From: Candidatus Cyanaurora vandensis
GTDB lineage: Bacteria > Cyanobacteriota > Cyanobacteriia > Gloeobacterales > Anthocerotibacteraceae
Assembly (NCBI RefSeq): GCF_013285555.1
Contig: NZ_JAAXLT010000210.1
Coordinates: 1-35,144, forward strand
Direction: 5' to 3'
DNA: 35,144 nt
In this document: piece after piece, positions 7,400-15,813 of the stretch
Numbering within the stretch: position 1 is the first letter of the stretch
How the letters are laid out: the number at the start of each line of letters is the position of its first letter
Translations under genes and position numbers: made by a program
Notes under the pieces: generated by a model
The model's input: only the letters and a program-made list of their open reading frames with translations
Databases searched by the model: none
What the model was told of the DNA's origin: nothing

Positions 7400-9131
7400 A
7401 GGGCAACCTCACGATAAATTTACTACCAACTCCCACTTCGCTCTCCACTTGAATCTGACCCCGGTGGGCTTGGACGATCTGAGCAGCAATTGCCAACCCT
7501 AACCCTGTCCCATCGGTGTCTGTCACTAGTCCATTGCGGACCCGGTAAAACTTCTGGAAAATAAACGGTTGCTCATCGCGAGGAATGCCCACCCCCCGGT
7601 CCTCCACCTGCAAATGTAAAGTACATTTCTCGCCGTGCTGACTCAAGAAAGCCTGGACCTTGACCCAAGGCTCCTCCTTGTCAGAATAGCGAATGGCATT
7701 GTCCATCAAGTTGACTAAGACTGTCGTGAGAGCTTGGAAGTCGCCCTGGACTTCACCTTGGGGGATGCCGCCCTTAAGGATAATCGCGTGAGGGAAGGCG
7801 CAACTGATCGATTTAATCGCTTGGTCCACCAGTTCGGGAACGGTGATCGCTGTTGGTTTCATCTTCAATTGGTGGGATTCCAGTTTTGCCACGGTTAAGA
7901 CTTTCTCGACTACTTCCGTGAGTCGCTTAGCCTCCGTAACGATGTAGCCCGAGAACTGTCGAGTCTCCTCTGCCCCACTCGCCCGTCCGGAAGCCAGCAA
8001 TTGCGCTGAAGCAATGATCCCGGCGAGGGGGGTCTTGAGATCGTGGGAAACCCCAGCGACGATATCTGCTTTCATATCGGAGACTTTGACCGCTGCCATC
8101 CCGGCCTTGAGGGTGATCACTAGCAATAAGCCAAGGAGAATCGCCACTGCCCCACTCGCCCAAAACATCTGCCAGAAACTATAGGCGGTAATCTGCGATA
8201 GATTACTCTTAGTCATCACCTCAAACTTCCACCCCGTCAGGAATTTTTCCTCGGGTTTGAGGATAAGTTCGGTCCTAATATAGTTAGATTTTTTAGCTAA
8301 GCTATCCCAATCCTGAGTGTCGGTGAAAATAATTTTTCCTTGCTCATCCAACACGCGGAAGTGATAATCTACCTTGGTTAGGACCGCCGTGATGGGTTTG
8401 GCCTCAAAGCGTGAAGTCTGACCCCGGCGAATCAAGGTATTGAAGTAATCTTTTTCAAGAAAAGACTTATCTAAGGCTAGACCCATCACAGCCTCAATCG
8501 CTCGGGGCGGGACCATCTCCTCGGCTTGGTAGATCTTCTGAGAAGAAACTGGGTGGAGTAAAATAAGCAGTTCACTGGTCGGGTCATAAAAAAATAAATA
8601 ACCGACATCGCGATCGGCTGGAGTTAGATTACGAAAATAGTTTCGGGCGCGAGTAATCGGCCCTGCAAGCCGCGCCGTAGGCGTTTTGGGCGCAAAAAAA
8701 ACGGACCATTCCAGCTCTGGCAAAATCACAAAACTATGCGGGAGAGGATGTCTTTTAGCCTTAGGTTTCTGAGCCCGTTGCTGTTCAAGCACTTGCTGAA
8801 TCGAGCCGGCCAGTAATGGCGCGGCGGTTGCTTTCCCTTTCAATAACTGCGTATGTTCTTGATCCTGGAGGTGGAAGAAGCTACCTAACTTTTCAAAATC
8901 ATCATAACTCTGCAAGACTAAGCGACTCAGGATGTACTTGAGTTGATTCTCGGTAGTCTGGATACTGTCGCGCTCGTAGTTCGCCATGGAGCGGTATTCC
9001 AACAGATTGAGGACCCCCATCGGGAGGACCACCGCCAAGAGGACGAGGACAGTGGCGGTGGTCTGGTGTTTCAAGCACCAACGGATGGCACTGTGAAACA
9101 GGGTCTGGCATAATTCTCGGAGTCGTTTCAT
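7374..9131 (-). CDS. Membrane sensor histidine kinase
   Basis: 585 residues. A first membrane helix (about 25-46) and a second (about 322-345) flank a ~275-residue extracytoplasmic region, large enough to be a Cache-like sensor, though I cannot name its fold. No clear HAMP segment is seen. The cytoplasmic half begins with a HisKA domain whose phospho-acceptor is His363 in VSHDLKTPLAG. It continues with the ATPase domain: N box LMDNAIRYSD (~475-484), G1 DRGVGIPRDEQ (~511-520), F box IFQKFYR and G2 GTGLGLAIA (~541-549). All catalytic boxes look intact. The gene overlaps the response regulator by 26 bases and precedes it, forming a classic pair. No strong ribosome-binding site is seen at 9131. 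Confidence 0.9.
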   Translation of the reverse strand: MKRLRELCQTLFHSAIRWCLKHQTTATVLVLLAVVLPMGVLNLLEYRSMANYERDSIQTTENQLKYILSRLVLQSYDDFEKLGSFFHLQDQEHTQLLKGKATAAPLLAGSIQQVLEQQRAQKPKAKRHPLPHSFVILPELEWSVFFAPKTPTARLAGPITRARNYFRNLTPADRDVGYLFFYDPTSELLILLHPVSSQKIYQAEEMVPPRAIEAVMGLALDKSFLEKDYFNTLIRRGQTSRFEAKPITAVLTKVDYHFRVLDEQGKIIFTDTQDWDSLAKKSNYIRTELILKPEEKFLTGWKFEVMTKSNLSQITAYSFWQMFWASGAVAILLGLLLVITLKAGMAAVKVSDMKADIVAGVSHDLKTPLAGIIASAQLLASGRASGAEETRQFSGYIVTEAKRLTEVVEKVLTVAKLESHQLKMKPTAITVPELVDQAIKSISCAFPHAIILKGGIPQGEVQGDFQALTTVLVNLMDNAIRYSDKEEPWVKVQAFLSQHGEKCTLHLQVEDRGVGIPRDEQPFIFQKFYRVRNGLVTDTDGTGLGLAIAAQIVQAHRGQIQVESEVGVGSKFIVRLPYERSNSSC

Positions 9132-9314
9132 CGGTTCAGCCCGATCGTACCTTTTAGATTACCCCATCCCTCAAGAGCCCGTGTGAGTTCCTATGAGCGT
9201 CCCGTGGGTTGCTGCCAGTCTACTTGCACAGGATCAAATCAATTGTCTACAAGCCTTGGGTGAATGGTTGCGGGTATTTCTCTAACGTGAGGATATCGTC
9301 CTTGGAGCTAACCG

Positions 9315-9527
9315 ATGTCAAATCAAACCATTTTTAGCGGTGAATTCTTCTTCCATGTACTGCTAGCGGGTCTGGGACTCGGGATGACCCTGCTCATTTA
9401 CCAGGACATCCAGAACCATCTCGAACTGACCAATATCCAGACCCTACCGGAAACCACGATCACCGCCCACAGAACTGCCATCCTCGCCCAAACGCCGGCG
9501 CGGACCCCGACTACCGCTAAAATCTAG
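9315..9527 (+). CDS. Small single-pass membrane protein
   Basis: 70 residues with one hydrophobic helix (about 10-28, FFFHVLLAGLGLGMTLLIY) and a hydrophilic Thr/Pro-rich tail. GGAG stands 7 bases before the ATG, which argues for real translation. It ends a few bases before panC-cmk on the same strand, so they may be co-transcribed. I recognise no family. The function is unknown. Confidence 0.5.
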   Translation: MSNQTIFSGEFFFHVLLAGLGLGMTLLIYQDIQNHLELTNIQTLPETTITAHRTAILAQTPARTPTTAKI

Positions 9528-9546
9528 ACATCGCTTGGGGCTAGCC

Positions 9547-11016
9547 GTGCAACTGATCAACCACCCCCAGGACCTCGGGGTTCTCGGCCCGCCCCCGATT
9601 GGACTGGTCCCCACGATGGGGGCTCTGCACCGGGGACATTTTAGTTTGTTTGCTCGGGCACGGCGGGAGTGTGCCACGGTGGTCGCCAGTATCTATGTCA
9701 ATCCACTCCAATTCGGTCCCCAGGAGGACTTCAACCGTTATCCCCGCCAGTTACTAGAGGATGTGGGCCTGTGCCAGGAGGCCGGGGTAGACCTTGTGTT
9801 CGCGCCCCAGCAGTTGGGGGAGGGGTTACAGACTCTGGTGGTCCCGCCGCCTACGCTGACCCAGGGCCTGTGTGGGCGGTCACGTCCGGGTCACTTTGCG
9901 GGGGTCGCCACGGTGGTCAGCCAGTTATTGAACTTGGTGCGCCCCCAACGCGCTTACTTTGGTCAAAAAGATGCCCAACAACTGATAGTCCTGCAAAAAA
10001 TGGTCCGCGACCTCTACCTCCCCGTGGGAGTCATCCCCTGCCCCACCCGGCGCGAGGTAGATGGCTTGGCCTTGAGTTCCCGTAACCGCTATCTCACCGC
10101 CCATGAACGTACTCAGGCCCCCCAGATTTATGAAGCTCTCCAACTGGCCTTGACTAAATTTCTCGCCGGTGAAACTGATCCTGTGATGTTGCAGGACCTA
10201 GTGCTAAACCACCTCAAGCCCTTGTCGGTGGAATATGTTGAACTCGTCCATGCCACGACCCTCCAGCCTGTAACTGCCGTCCATGACCCGACTTTATTAG
10301 CGGTGGCAGTCCGGCTGGGAACAACTCGGTTGATTGACAATATCCGGCTGACCTGTCAAAAGGCCCCCATCATTGCCATTGATGGACCCGCTGGCTCCGG
10401 GAAGTCCACAGTGGCGCGCCAAGTAGCCCAACAGTTGCACTTCACCCACCTTGATACCGGTGCGATGTACCGCGCGGTCACCTGGGCCGCGCTACAAAAG
10501 CAACTCCCTCTCACATCAACCGTTCTGACCACCTTGGCGCAACAACTGGACCTCAACCTTGTCACCAGCAGCACCACGCAAGTCTGGGTAGACGGCACTG
10601 AGGTAACAGAAGCCATTCGTACTCCCCTCGTCAGCAGTCATGTTTCCACCGTGGCAGCCGTGGCGGGCGTCCGGCAAGTCCTCGTCCACAAACAACAGCA
10701 GCTAGGCCGCGCTGGGGGGGTGGTGATGGAGGGCCGGGACATCGGCACTCAGGTTTTCCCCCAGGCTGAACTCAAAATTTTTCTGACCGCAAGTCCTGAA
10801 GAGCGGGCCCGACGGCGGCAGCAAGAACTAGCCCAGCAGGGAACGCCGGTGGAATTGGCAGACCTATACCAACAGATTCAGGCACGAGACCGGCAAGATA
10901 GTACGCGCACGGTGGCACCTTTGATCCAAGCCCCCGATGCGTTGGTGATTGATACTGGCGGGCTGACGATTGAGCAGGTGACCCAGCGGATCTGTGCATG
11001 GGCAAGCTATTTGTAG
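9547..11016 (+). CDS. panC-cmk: Bifunctional pantothenate synthetase / cytidylate kinase
   Basis: A two-domain fusion characteristic of cyanobacteria, about 489 residues. The N-terminal pantothenate synthetase (about 1-270) joins pantoate and beta-alanine using ATP for coenzyme A synthesis. It shows PTMGALHRGHFSL with the nucleotidyl-transferase HxGH, YVNPLQFGPQEDFNRYPR, FGQKDAQQ and LSSRNRYL (KMSKS-like). The C-terminal cytidylate kinase (about 275-489) phosphorylates CMP/dCMP and shows the P-loop DGPAGSGKSTVAR, LDTGAMYRAVT, VMEGRDIGTQVFP and a lid RARRRQQEL. The open frame can start at TTG 9535, but GTG 9547 is preferred because GGGG lies 6 bases upstream and the N-terminus then matches the usual family start. 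Confidence 0.95.
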   Translation: MQLINHPQDLGVLGPPPIGLVPTMGALHRGHFSLFARARRECATVVASIYVNPLQFGPQEDFNRYPRQLLEDVGLCQEAGVDLVFAPQQLGEGLQTLVVPPPTLTQGLCGRSRPGHFAGVATVVSQLLNLVRPQRAYFGQKDAQQLIVLQKMVRDLYLPVGVIPCPTRREVDGLALSSRNRYLTAHERTQAPQIYEALQLALTKFLAGETDPVMLQDLVLNHLKPLSVEYVELVHATTLQPVTAVHDPTLLAVAVRLGTTRLIDNIRLTCQKAPIIAIDGPAGSGKSTVARQVAQQLHFTHLDTGAMYRAVTWAALQKQLPLTSTVLTTLAQQLDLNLVTSSTTQVWVDGTEVTEAIRTPLVSSHVSTVAAVAGVRQVLVHKQQQLGRAGGVVMEGRDIGTQVFPQAELKIFLTASPEERARRRQQELAQQGTPVELADLYQQIQARDRQDSTRTVAPLIQAPDALVIDTGGLTIEQVTQRICAWASYL

Positions 11017-11237
11017 GCAAGTTGTATAGTTGCCCTAGTCGGACCTGACCATCTTAGTAATGCTCTGTGGGCAGTTGAGCGTGACTTGGGTTACGCGGTG
11101 CAAAAGACCGATCATTCTTAGGAAATTGCATATAAAGTTAGCCATTTTCAAAAGAAGCTCTATGATAATGACGTTTTCGCCCGGTGGGATGACCCCGACT
11201 AACAGGGTATGCTCACAGGGAAACATGAAGCTCTACC

Positions 11238-12989
11238 ATGCACCCCATCCAGCGTCCCCGCACCAAGATCGTCGCCACGGTCGGCCCTGCCACCGATAGC
11301 CCGGAGGTCATGCGCAGTCTCATCCAAGCCGGGGCCACCACCCTCAGGCTCAACTTTTCCCATGGCACCCACGCCGACCACCTGCGCCGCATTCATCAAA
11401 TTCGCACCCTTGAGCAGGAACTCGGCTATCCCGTCGCCATCCTCCAGGATCTCCAGGGCCCCAAGATCCGCCTCGGCAAGTTCGCTGGGGGACCGATCCA
11501 GCTCGCCAATGGGGAGCCTTTTACCCTGACCAGCCGTCCGGTGGTCTGTGACCGGACCATTGCCACCGTGACCTACGACAAACTGGCGGAGGAAGTGCCC
11601 CAAGGCGCAACGATCCTCTTGGATGACGGACGGGTGGAGATGGTCGTCGAGACCGTGGATACCGCCAACGAAGCTCTCCATTGCCGAGTGGTCTGCGGTG
11701 GGAAGCTCTCCGACAACAAGGGCGTGAACTTCCCAGATGTTTTCCTCTCGATTCGTGCCTTGACGCCTAAGGACCGCGAAGACTTGGTGTTCGGGTTGAA
11801 GCACGGAGCCGATTGGGTCGCCCTTTCTTTTGTCCGCAATGCCGAGGATGTCCTCGAACTCAAGGCCCTGATGAAACAGTTGGGCCGGATGGTCCCCGTC
11901 ATCTCCAAAATCGAGAAACACGAGGCGATGAAGGTCATTGAGGAAATCGTCGCAGTCTCCGATGGGATCATGGTGGCGCGGGGTGATCTGGGGGTCGAGA
12001 TGCCCGCCGAACAGGTACCCCTCCTACAAAAACGCCTAATCCGACTCGCCAACGCCGCCGGTAAACCGGTTATCACGGCGACGCAGATGCTCGACTCGAT
12101 GGTGAGTGCGCCCCGACCAACCCGGGCTGAAGTCTCCGACGTAGCAAACGCCATCTTGGATGGTACGGATGCGGTCATGCTCTCCAACGAAACAGCCGTC
12201 GGGTCTTTCCCGGTGGATGCCGTGGCGACCATGATCCGCATTGCCTGTACGACGGAGAGTGCCTACGTCCGTCCCGACCATCAGGACTTAGAGCCTTCAA
12301 TCACTAATGCGATCTCCCAAGCCGTGGCCCGGATTGGGGAGCAACTCCAGGTCCAAGCGATTGTCACCTTGACGAAATCCGGGGCGACCGGGCGCAATGT
12401 GAGCAAATTCCGCCCCTCTGTACCGATCCTGGCGGTCACACCCACTCAGGAAGTAGCCCGTCAACTCCAAGTCGTATGGGGGGTTTATCCCCTAGTCACG
12501 CTAGACCGGCCCTCGACGCGCCAGACCTTCCAGAGTGCCTTGGCGGTGGCTTTGGCGGAGAAGTTGATCGAGGAGGGCGATCTGGTCGTGATGACGGCGG
12601 GGACCCTGACCGGGATTTCGGGTTCCACAGACCTACTCAAGGTGGAAGTGGTCACCTCGGTCCTCGGGCGTGGGCAGGGAATTGGGACGCAGATGGTGAC
12701 GGGGCGGGCGCGGGTGGTGACACCGACTACCCTCGGCACCGTGGAACCCAGCGATATCCTGGTTACGCAATGCACCAATGCGGATTTTATTGAGGCAATC
12801 CGCAAGTGCGCCGGGGTAGTTACGGAGCAAGACGGCTTCAATTCCCACGCGGCGGTGATTGCAACCCGGCTCGGGATTCCGGTCCTGGTGGGTGTTGCCA
12901 ATGCAACGCAACGTATCCACGATGGCTCAATCCTGACGCTGGACCCCAAGCAGGGGATTGTCTATTCTGGTAGCCCCTTGGCGAATTAG
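11238..12989 (+). CDS. pyk: Pyruvate kinase with C-terminal phosphohistidine-type domain
   Basis: 583 residues. Catalyses PEP + ADP to pyruvate + ATP in glycolysis. The barrel starts with RTKIVATVGPATDSPEVM and LRLNFSHGTHADH. The catalytic region includes ISKIEKHEAMKVIEEI and MVARGDLGVEMPAEQVPLLQK, followed by ITATQMLDSM and DGTDAVMLSNETAVG. After the usual alpha/beta C domain there is an extra ~100-residue segment with TQCTNADFIEAIRKCAGVVTEQDGF.SHAAVIATRLGIPVLVG, the PEP-utiliser mobile domain seen in cyanobacterial and some Bacillus pyruvate kinases. The catalytic His of true PEP-utilisers is near the SHAA phrase. The intergenic region upstream (11017-11237) holds a TATGATAAT box at 11161 but no convincing -35 element. 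A hairpin terminator follows the stop. Confidence 0.95.
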   Translation: MHPIQRPRTKIVATVGPATDSPEVMRSLIQAGATTLRLNFSHGTHADHLRRIHQIRTLEQELGYPVAILQDLQGPKIRLGKFAGGPIQLANGEPFTLTSRPVVCDRTIATVTYDKLAEEVPQGATILLDDGRVEMVVETVDTANEALHCRVVCGGKLSDNKGVNFPDVFLSIRALTPKDREDLVFGLKHGADWVALSFVRNAEDVLELKALMKQLGRMVPVISKIEKHEAMKVIEEIVAVSDGIMVARGDLGVEMPAEQVPLLQKRLIRLANAAGKPVITATQMLDSMVSAPRPTRAEVSDVANAILDGTDAVMLSNETAVGSFPVDAVATMIRIACTTESAYVRPDHQDLEPSITNAISQAVARIGEQLQVQAIVTLTKSGATGRNVSKFRPSVPILAVTPTQEVARQLQVVWGVYPLVTLDRPSTRQTFQSALAVALAEKLIEEGDLVVMTAGTLTGISGSTDLLKVEVVTSVLGRGQGIGTQMVTGRARVVTPTTLGTVEPSDILVTQCTNADFIEAIRKCAGVVTEQDGFNSHAAVIATRLGIPVLVGVANATQRIHDGSILTLDPKQGIVYSGSPLAN

Positions 12990-13004
12990 GGTTTGGTTGA
13001 TTGA

Positions 13005-13034
13005 GGGGGACTTCTTAAGAGGTCCCCTACTTTA
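13005..13034 (+). terminator. Rho-independent-like terminator after pyk
   Basis: GGGGACTTC and GAGGTCCCC form a 9-bp stem (one G-U pair) around a TTAA loop, starting 17 bases after the pyk stop and followed by TACTTT. The T-run is short, but position and stem strength fit termination. Confidence 0.6.
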
Positions 13035-13089
13035 AAATTGGATAAGGAAATAAGAACAAGCATGCTCTTCTACTGCTGTATGGGAGATG

Positions 13090-13150
13090 ATTGGGCATTG
13101 GCTTATAATCGATTGTTTTTGATTGCCCAATGTAAAATCACCGGGCAATC
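13090..13150. repeat. Overlapping inverted repeats that could form alternative hairpins
   Basis: ATTGGGCA (13090-13097) pairs with TGCCCAAT (13124-13131). GATTGCCC (13121-13128) can instead pair with GGGCAATC (13143-13150). The two stems share bases and exclude one another. They lie between the converging pyk and iscA genes, just past the iscA stop on the minus strand. No T-run flanks either stem. Confidence 0.45.
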
Positions 13151-13162
13151 AGCTAAAGTAAT

Positions 13163-13519
13163 TCACGCGGAAAAAGAAGAACCACAGCTACAAGAGCGGT
13201 CAGCGTTGGGATTATTGAATTTAAACCCACCACCTAATAAGTCATCGCTGTAATCGAGTTCGAGACCGTAGAGGAAGAGCATACTCTTCTTGTCCACGAC
13301 GACCTGGAACCCGCCCTCATAACTAAAGGCTTCGTCCCGGGGGGTGACATTGGTGGGGTCTTCAAAGCTCATGGTGTAGGAGAGACCCGAGCAACCACCG
13401 CCCTTGATGCCCACTCGCAAATAGAGGTCTTCACCCTTGCGTTCGCGTAACTGGAGGACTTCATCAAGGGCCGCTTGGGTCATGCGAATGCCCTTGGCGC
13501 GGGATTTGGTGGCAACCAT
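13163..13519 (-). CDS. iscA: IscA/SufA-type Fe-S cluster carrier (HesB family)
   Basis: 118 residues, the normal length for A-type carriers, which accept and deliver Fe-S clusters. The three conserved cysteines are Cys43 in GGGCSGLSY and Cys110 and Cys112 in SCSCGSSF. A near-perfect ribosome-binding site (AGGAG) lies within the 12-base gap after the iscU stop codon, so the two genes form an operon read iscU then iscA. IscA, SufA and ErpA cannot be separated by sequence alone. The symbol follows the IscU neighbour. Confidence 0.9.
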   Translation of the reverse strand: MVATKSRAKGIRMTQAALDEVLQLRERKGEDLYLRVGIKGGGCSGLSYTMSFEDPTNVTPRDEAFSYEGGFQVVVDKKSMLFLYGLELDYSDDLLGGGFKFNNPNADRSCSCGSSFSA

Positions 13520-13531
13520 GGTAGCTCCTAA

Positions 13532-13918
13532 TTAGGCTTGGGTTTGCTTGGCTTGGTAGTCGGCGATAGCGGCGCGAATCGCATCTTCCGCCAATACGGA
13601 GCAGTGGATCTTGACTGGGGGCAGGTTCAGTTCTTTGACAATATCGGTGTTACGAATTTTCAGGGCGTTGTCGAGGGTGCAGCCCTTGAGGTACTCGGTG
13701 GCTAGGGAAGAAGAAGCAATTGCAGAGCCACAGCCAAAGGTCTTGAACTTGGCTTCTTCAATCACGCCCTGCTCGTTAACCCGGATCTGTAATTTCATCA
13801 CGTCGCCGCACTCCGGCGCACCGACCATGCCCGTCCCGACGCTAGCATCGCTCTTATCTAGGGAGCCAATGTTGCGGGGGTTGTTGTAGTGGTCAATCAC
13901 TTTTTCGCTGTAAGCCAT
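13532..13918 (-). CDS. iscU: IscU-type Fe-S cluster assembly scaffold
   Basis: About 128 residues, a free-standing IscU. It assembles [2Fe-2S] clusters from sulfur given by a cysteine desulfurase and hands them to carriers. Counting from MAYSEK, the ligands fall on the textbook positions: Cys37 and Asp39 in ECGD, Cys63 in FGCGS, His105 and Cys106 in IHCS. The LPPVK chaperone-recognition motif is at 99-103. The longer open frame begins at 13957, but the ATG at 13918 has GAGGAA 8 bases upstream and gives the family N-terminus. No iscS, hscA, hscB or ferredoxin gene lies within the window. LPPVK suggests an HscA/HscB pair may exist elsewhere. Confidence 0.93.
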   Translation of the reverse strand: MAYSEKVIDHYNNPRNIGSLDKSDASVGTGMVGAPECGDVMKLQIRVNEQGVIEEAKFKTFGCGSAIASSSLATEYLKGCTLDNALKIRNTDIVKELNLPPVKIHCSVLAEDAIRAAIADYQAKQTQA

Positions 13919-13991
13919 GGCTGGGTTCCTCGCTTGCCGATTCAAATGGTAACGCAAAACAGGACTAATCTGGTCCTGTATTAAGTTTAAC

Positions 13992-14381
13992 TCAGTCCTC
14001 AGGTTTAGTCACGCGGGCGTAGTCGTCACTGAAACGGATGATGTCGTCCTCGCCTAGATATTCACCGCACTGGACCTCAATGACGACTAGAGGCACGTTG
14101 CCGGGATTTTCGAGACGATGGCGGGTACAACAGGGGACAAAGATCGACTCGCCCTCGGAGAGCAGGACCTCGCGCTCATTCAAGGTGACCCGGGCCGTAC
14201 CGGCGGTGATGACCCAATGCTCAGAGCGGTGGTAATGCATCTGATAACTGAGCCGCTGCGCTTGGTTGACTACAATCCGCTTGATCTTGTAACGCTCAGA
14301 ATCGAATAAAACATAGTAATTGCCCCAGGGCCGGGTGCCGACTTCAAGGGTTTCTAGTGGGGTTGCGGAGGTTGGTTGCAT
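13992..14381 (-). CDS. Mannose-6-phosphate isomerase type II-like cupin
   Basis: 129 residues, a single cupin matching the C-terminal domain of type II mannose-6-phosphate isomerases (ManC/AlgA C-terminus), which interconvert fructose-6-phosphate and mannose-6-phosphate. Visible are RPWGNYYVL, the metal-binding LSYQMHYHRSEHWVITAGTARV (His-x-His...Glu-type ligands), FVPCCTRHRLENPG with the last His ligand, and VQCGEYLGEDDIIRFSDDYAR. Free-standing cupins of this size are common in cyanobacteria. No ribosome-binding site precedes the ATG. Together with the nucleotidyltransferase at 17.2 kb it can supply GDP-mannose for surface glycans. Confidence 0.85.
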   Translation of the reverse strand: MQPTSATPLETLEVGTRPWGNYYVLFDSERYKIKRIVVNQAQRLSYQMHYHRSEHWVITAGTARVTLNEREVLLSEGESIFVPCCTRHRLENPGNVPLVVIEVQCGEYLGEDDIIRFSDDYARVTKPED

Positions 14382-14469
14382 GAGGGTGGGTCGGCGAGGT
14401 TGAACTAGTATAGCGGTTGAGCCGCGCCCCTGGCTAAGGTCGGGGTACAGGGGGGGGAGCGTAATGAAC

Positions 14470-15717
14470 CTAGCTCGTCTGAGTGATCGCCTTGAATCCC
14501 TTGCGGCTCAACTTGTCCACCAACTCCTTCGCGTTTTGGGCAGAACCAAAAACCCCGACTTGCAGGACATCCTGGCCTTGATGACTGCGGGGCAGGAGCG
14601 TCGGGACTAACGTTTTGAGCAGCTTGGTATCGGGGCTTGGGTCCGTGACGAACACGTAATACTTACCATTGGTCAAGTCCGCCTTAGCCGTCAAGGTCTT
14701 CGATTTGGGCTTACCCTTCGGCGGCGTTTTAGGCTTGACCATCGGTACCACAGGCCGCACCGGGGGGTCTGAGATCGCAAGCAGCGGGACAGCGGCGGGG
14801 TTCGCTTCAGTGGCTACTTTGCCACGCATTTTCCGTTGGGTGTACTGGTTGCCATAGGCCAGGATCGTTTCTTGGGAACGCTTGGCATTGTTCACGTCCG
14901 CCGTACCATTACGGATAAAGAGGTTGTTGCCGGGGCTTGTGGGCGTGCCGAGGTCCGGTAGTGCCTCCCCCACCACCGCGACTCCCGCCCGCTGGTTGTA
15001 CTCAAAACGGTTTCCCCGGAAGATGGGCTGCGCTTTGTTTAGGACCACCACCCCGTCTACACAGTTGCGGATGGTATTGCTCTCGATTCGGGGGGTCGCC
15101 AAGCCGTCAATATTGAGTGCGAACCCCGTCTCCTCAAAAAGATTGTCAATGATTACGGGTTGCGCCTTGCCCAAAATCGTAATCCCGTCAGAACTATTCT
15201 TGTAAAAGTAATTGCTCGTAATCCGGGCTTGACTCGGCCCTGTCACCATCACCCCGTCATTTTTGGAGCCAGTGAAGGTGTTTTGAGTCACCTCGGCGTT
15301 AGTCCCCTCAATCCAGAGTCCATAACCACGTTTGTTGCTGTTGGTAATGGTAAGGCCCGTGATTTTACTGTCGCGTTCAGCCACTATCGTTACGTTTTGA
15401 CCCGCTACCGTAACGGAGAGGAACCGTCCGCCGCCGGTGACAAAAATTTCCTTACCCCGATTGGCTGGGTCGCCCTTGAGTTCTACGCCTGCCGGGACAA
15501 TGAGCGGGAAAGTTTCGCCCGTGGCCTCTGAGTAGGTACCGGGGCTGACCGTAATCACCGTGCCATGGGTGGCCTCACGCAGGGCTTGGGTCAAGGTCAG
15601 CTTCCCTGGTTCCACAGCAACCACATTCGCCGCGAGAACAGGAACCACTGGGATAGTTAGTGGTAGTAAGGTCAGGAGGGCGATCAGGCCCAAACGGGTG
15701 CCCAATTGACGGACCAT
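14470..15717 (-). CDS. Secreted parallel beta-helix protein with C-terminal SPOR-like domain
   Basis: About 415 residues. A signal peptide (LGLIALLTLLPLTIPVVPVLA) is followed by a DUF1565/NosD-type right-handed beta-helix (about 30-290), visible as periodic phrases such as ITGLTITNSNKRGYGLWIEG, ARITSNYFYKNSSDGI and RIESNTIRNCVDGVVV. A Pro/Lys-rich linker (~320-345) leads to a C-terminal ~65-residue segment (GKYYVFVTD...LQVGVFGSAQNAKELVDKLSRKGF) resembling SPOR domains, which bind denuded peptidoglycan. A cell-wall-anchored periplasmic or outer-surface role is inferred. A GTG at 15729 also opens the frame, but ATG 15717 with GAGGA upstream is preferred. It lies between the cupin and the LCP gene on the same strand. 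Confidence 0.8.
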   Translation of the reverse strand: MVRQLGTRLGLIALLTLLPLTIPVVPVLAANVVAVEPGKLTLTQALREATHGTVITVSPGTYSEATGETFPLIVPAGVELKGDPANRGKEIFVTGGGRFLSVTVAGQNVTIVAERDSKITGLTITNSNKRGYGLWIEGTNAEVTQNTFTGSKNDGVMVTGPSQARITSNYFYKNSSDGITILGKAQPVIIDNLFEETGFALNIDGLATPRIESNTIRNCVDGVVVLNKAQPIFRGNRFEYNQRAGVAVVGEALPDLGTPTSPGNNLFIRNGTADVNNAKRSQETILAYGNQYTQRKMRGKVATEANPAAVPLLAISDPPVRPVVPMVKPKTPPKGKPKSKTLTAKADLTNGKYYVFVTDPSPDTKLLKTLVPTLLPRSHQGQDVLQVGVFGSAQNAKELVDKLSRKGFKAITQTS

Positions 15718-15813
15718 CGGGTTCCTCACACAAGAAAGTGGGCTTATCTTAGCAGACCCTAGGGGTTTTAAGTTCGATTTGAACCTTTTTTGACACTACT
15801 CGTGGCGGTAATT

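Noticed and set aside
9193-9285. 30-codon frame between the kinase and the small membrane protein
   Set aside because: Weak ribosome-binding site, no recognisable pattern, and too short to support without conservation.
11161-11169. TATGATAAT as a -10 promoter box for pyk
   Set aside because: No acceptable -35 sequence at the right distance, so it is mentioned only in the pyk entry.
13038-13253. 71-residue plus-strand frame overlapping the end of iscA
   Set aside because: It runs antisense into the conserved iscA 3' end and through the hairpins; no family pattern.
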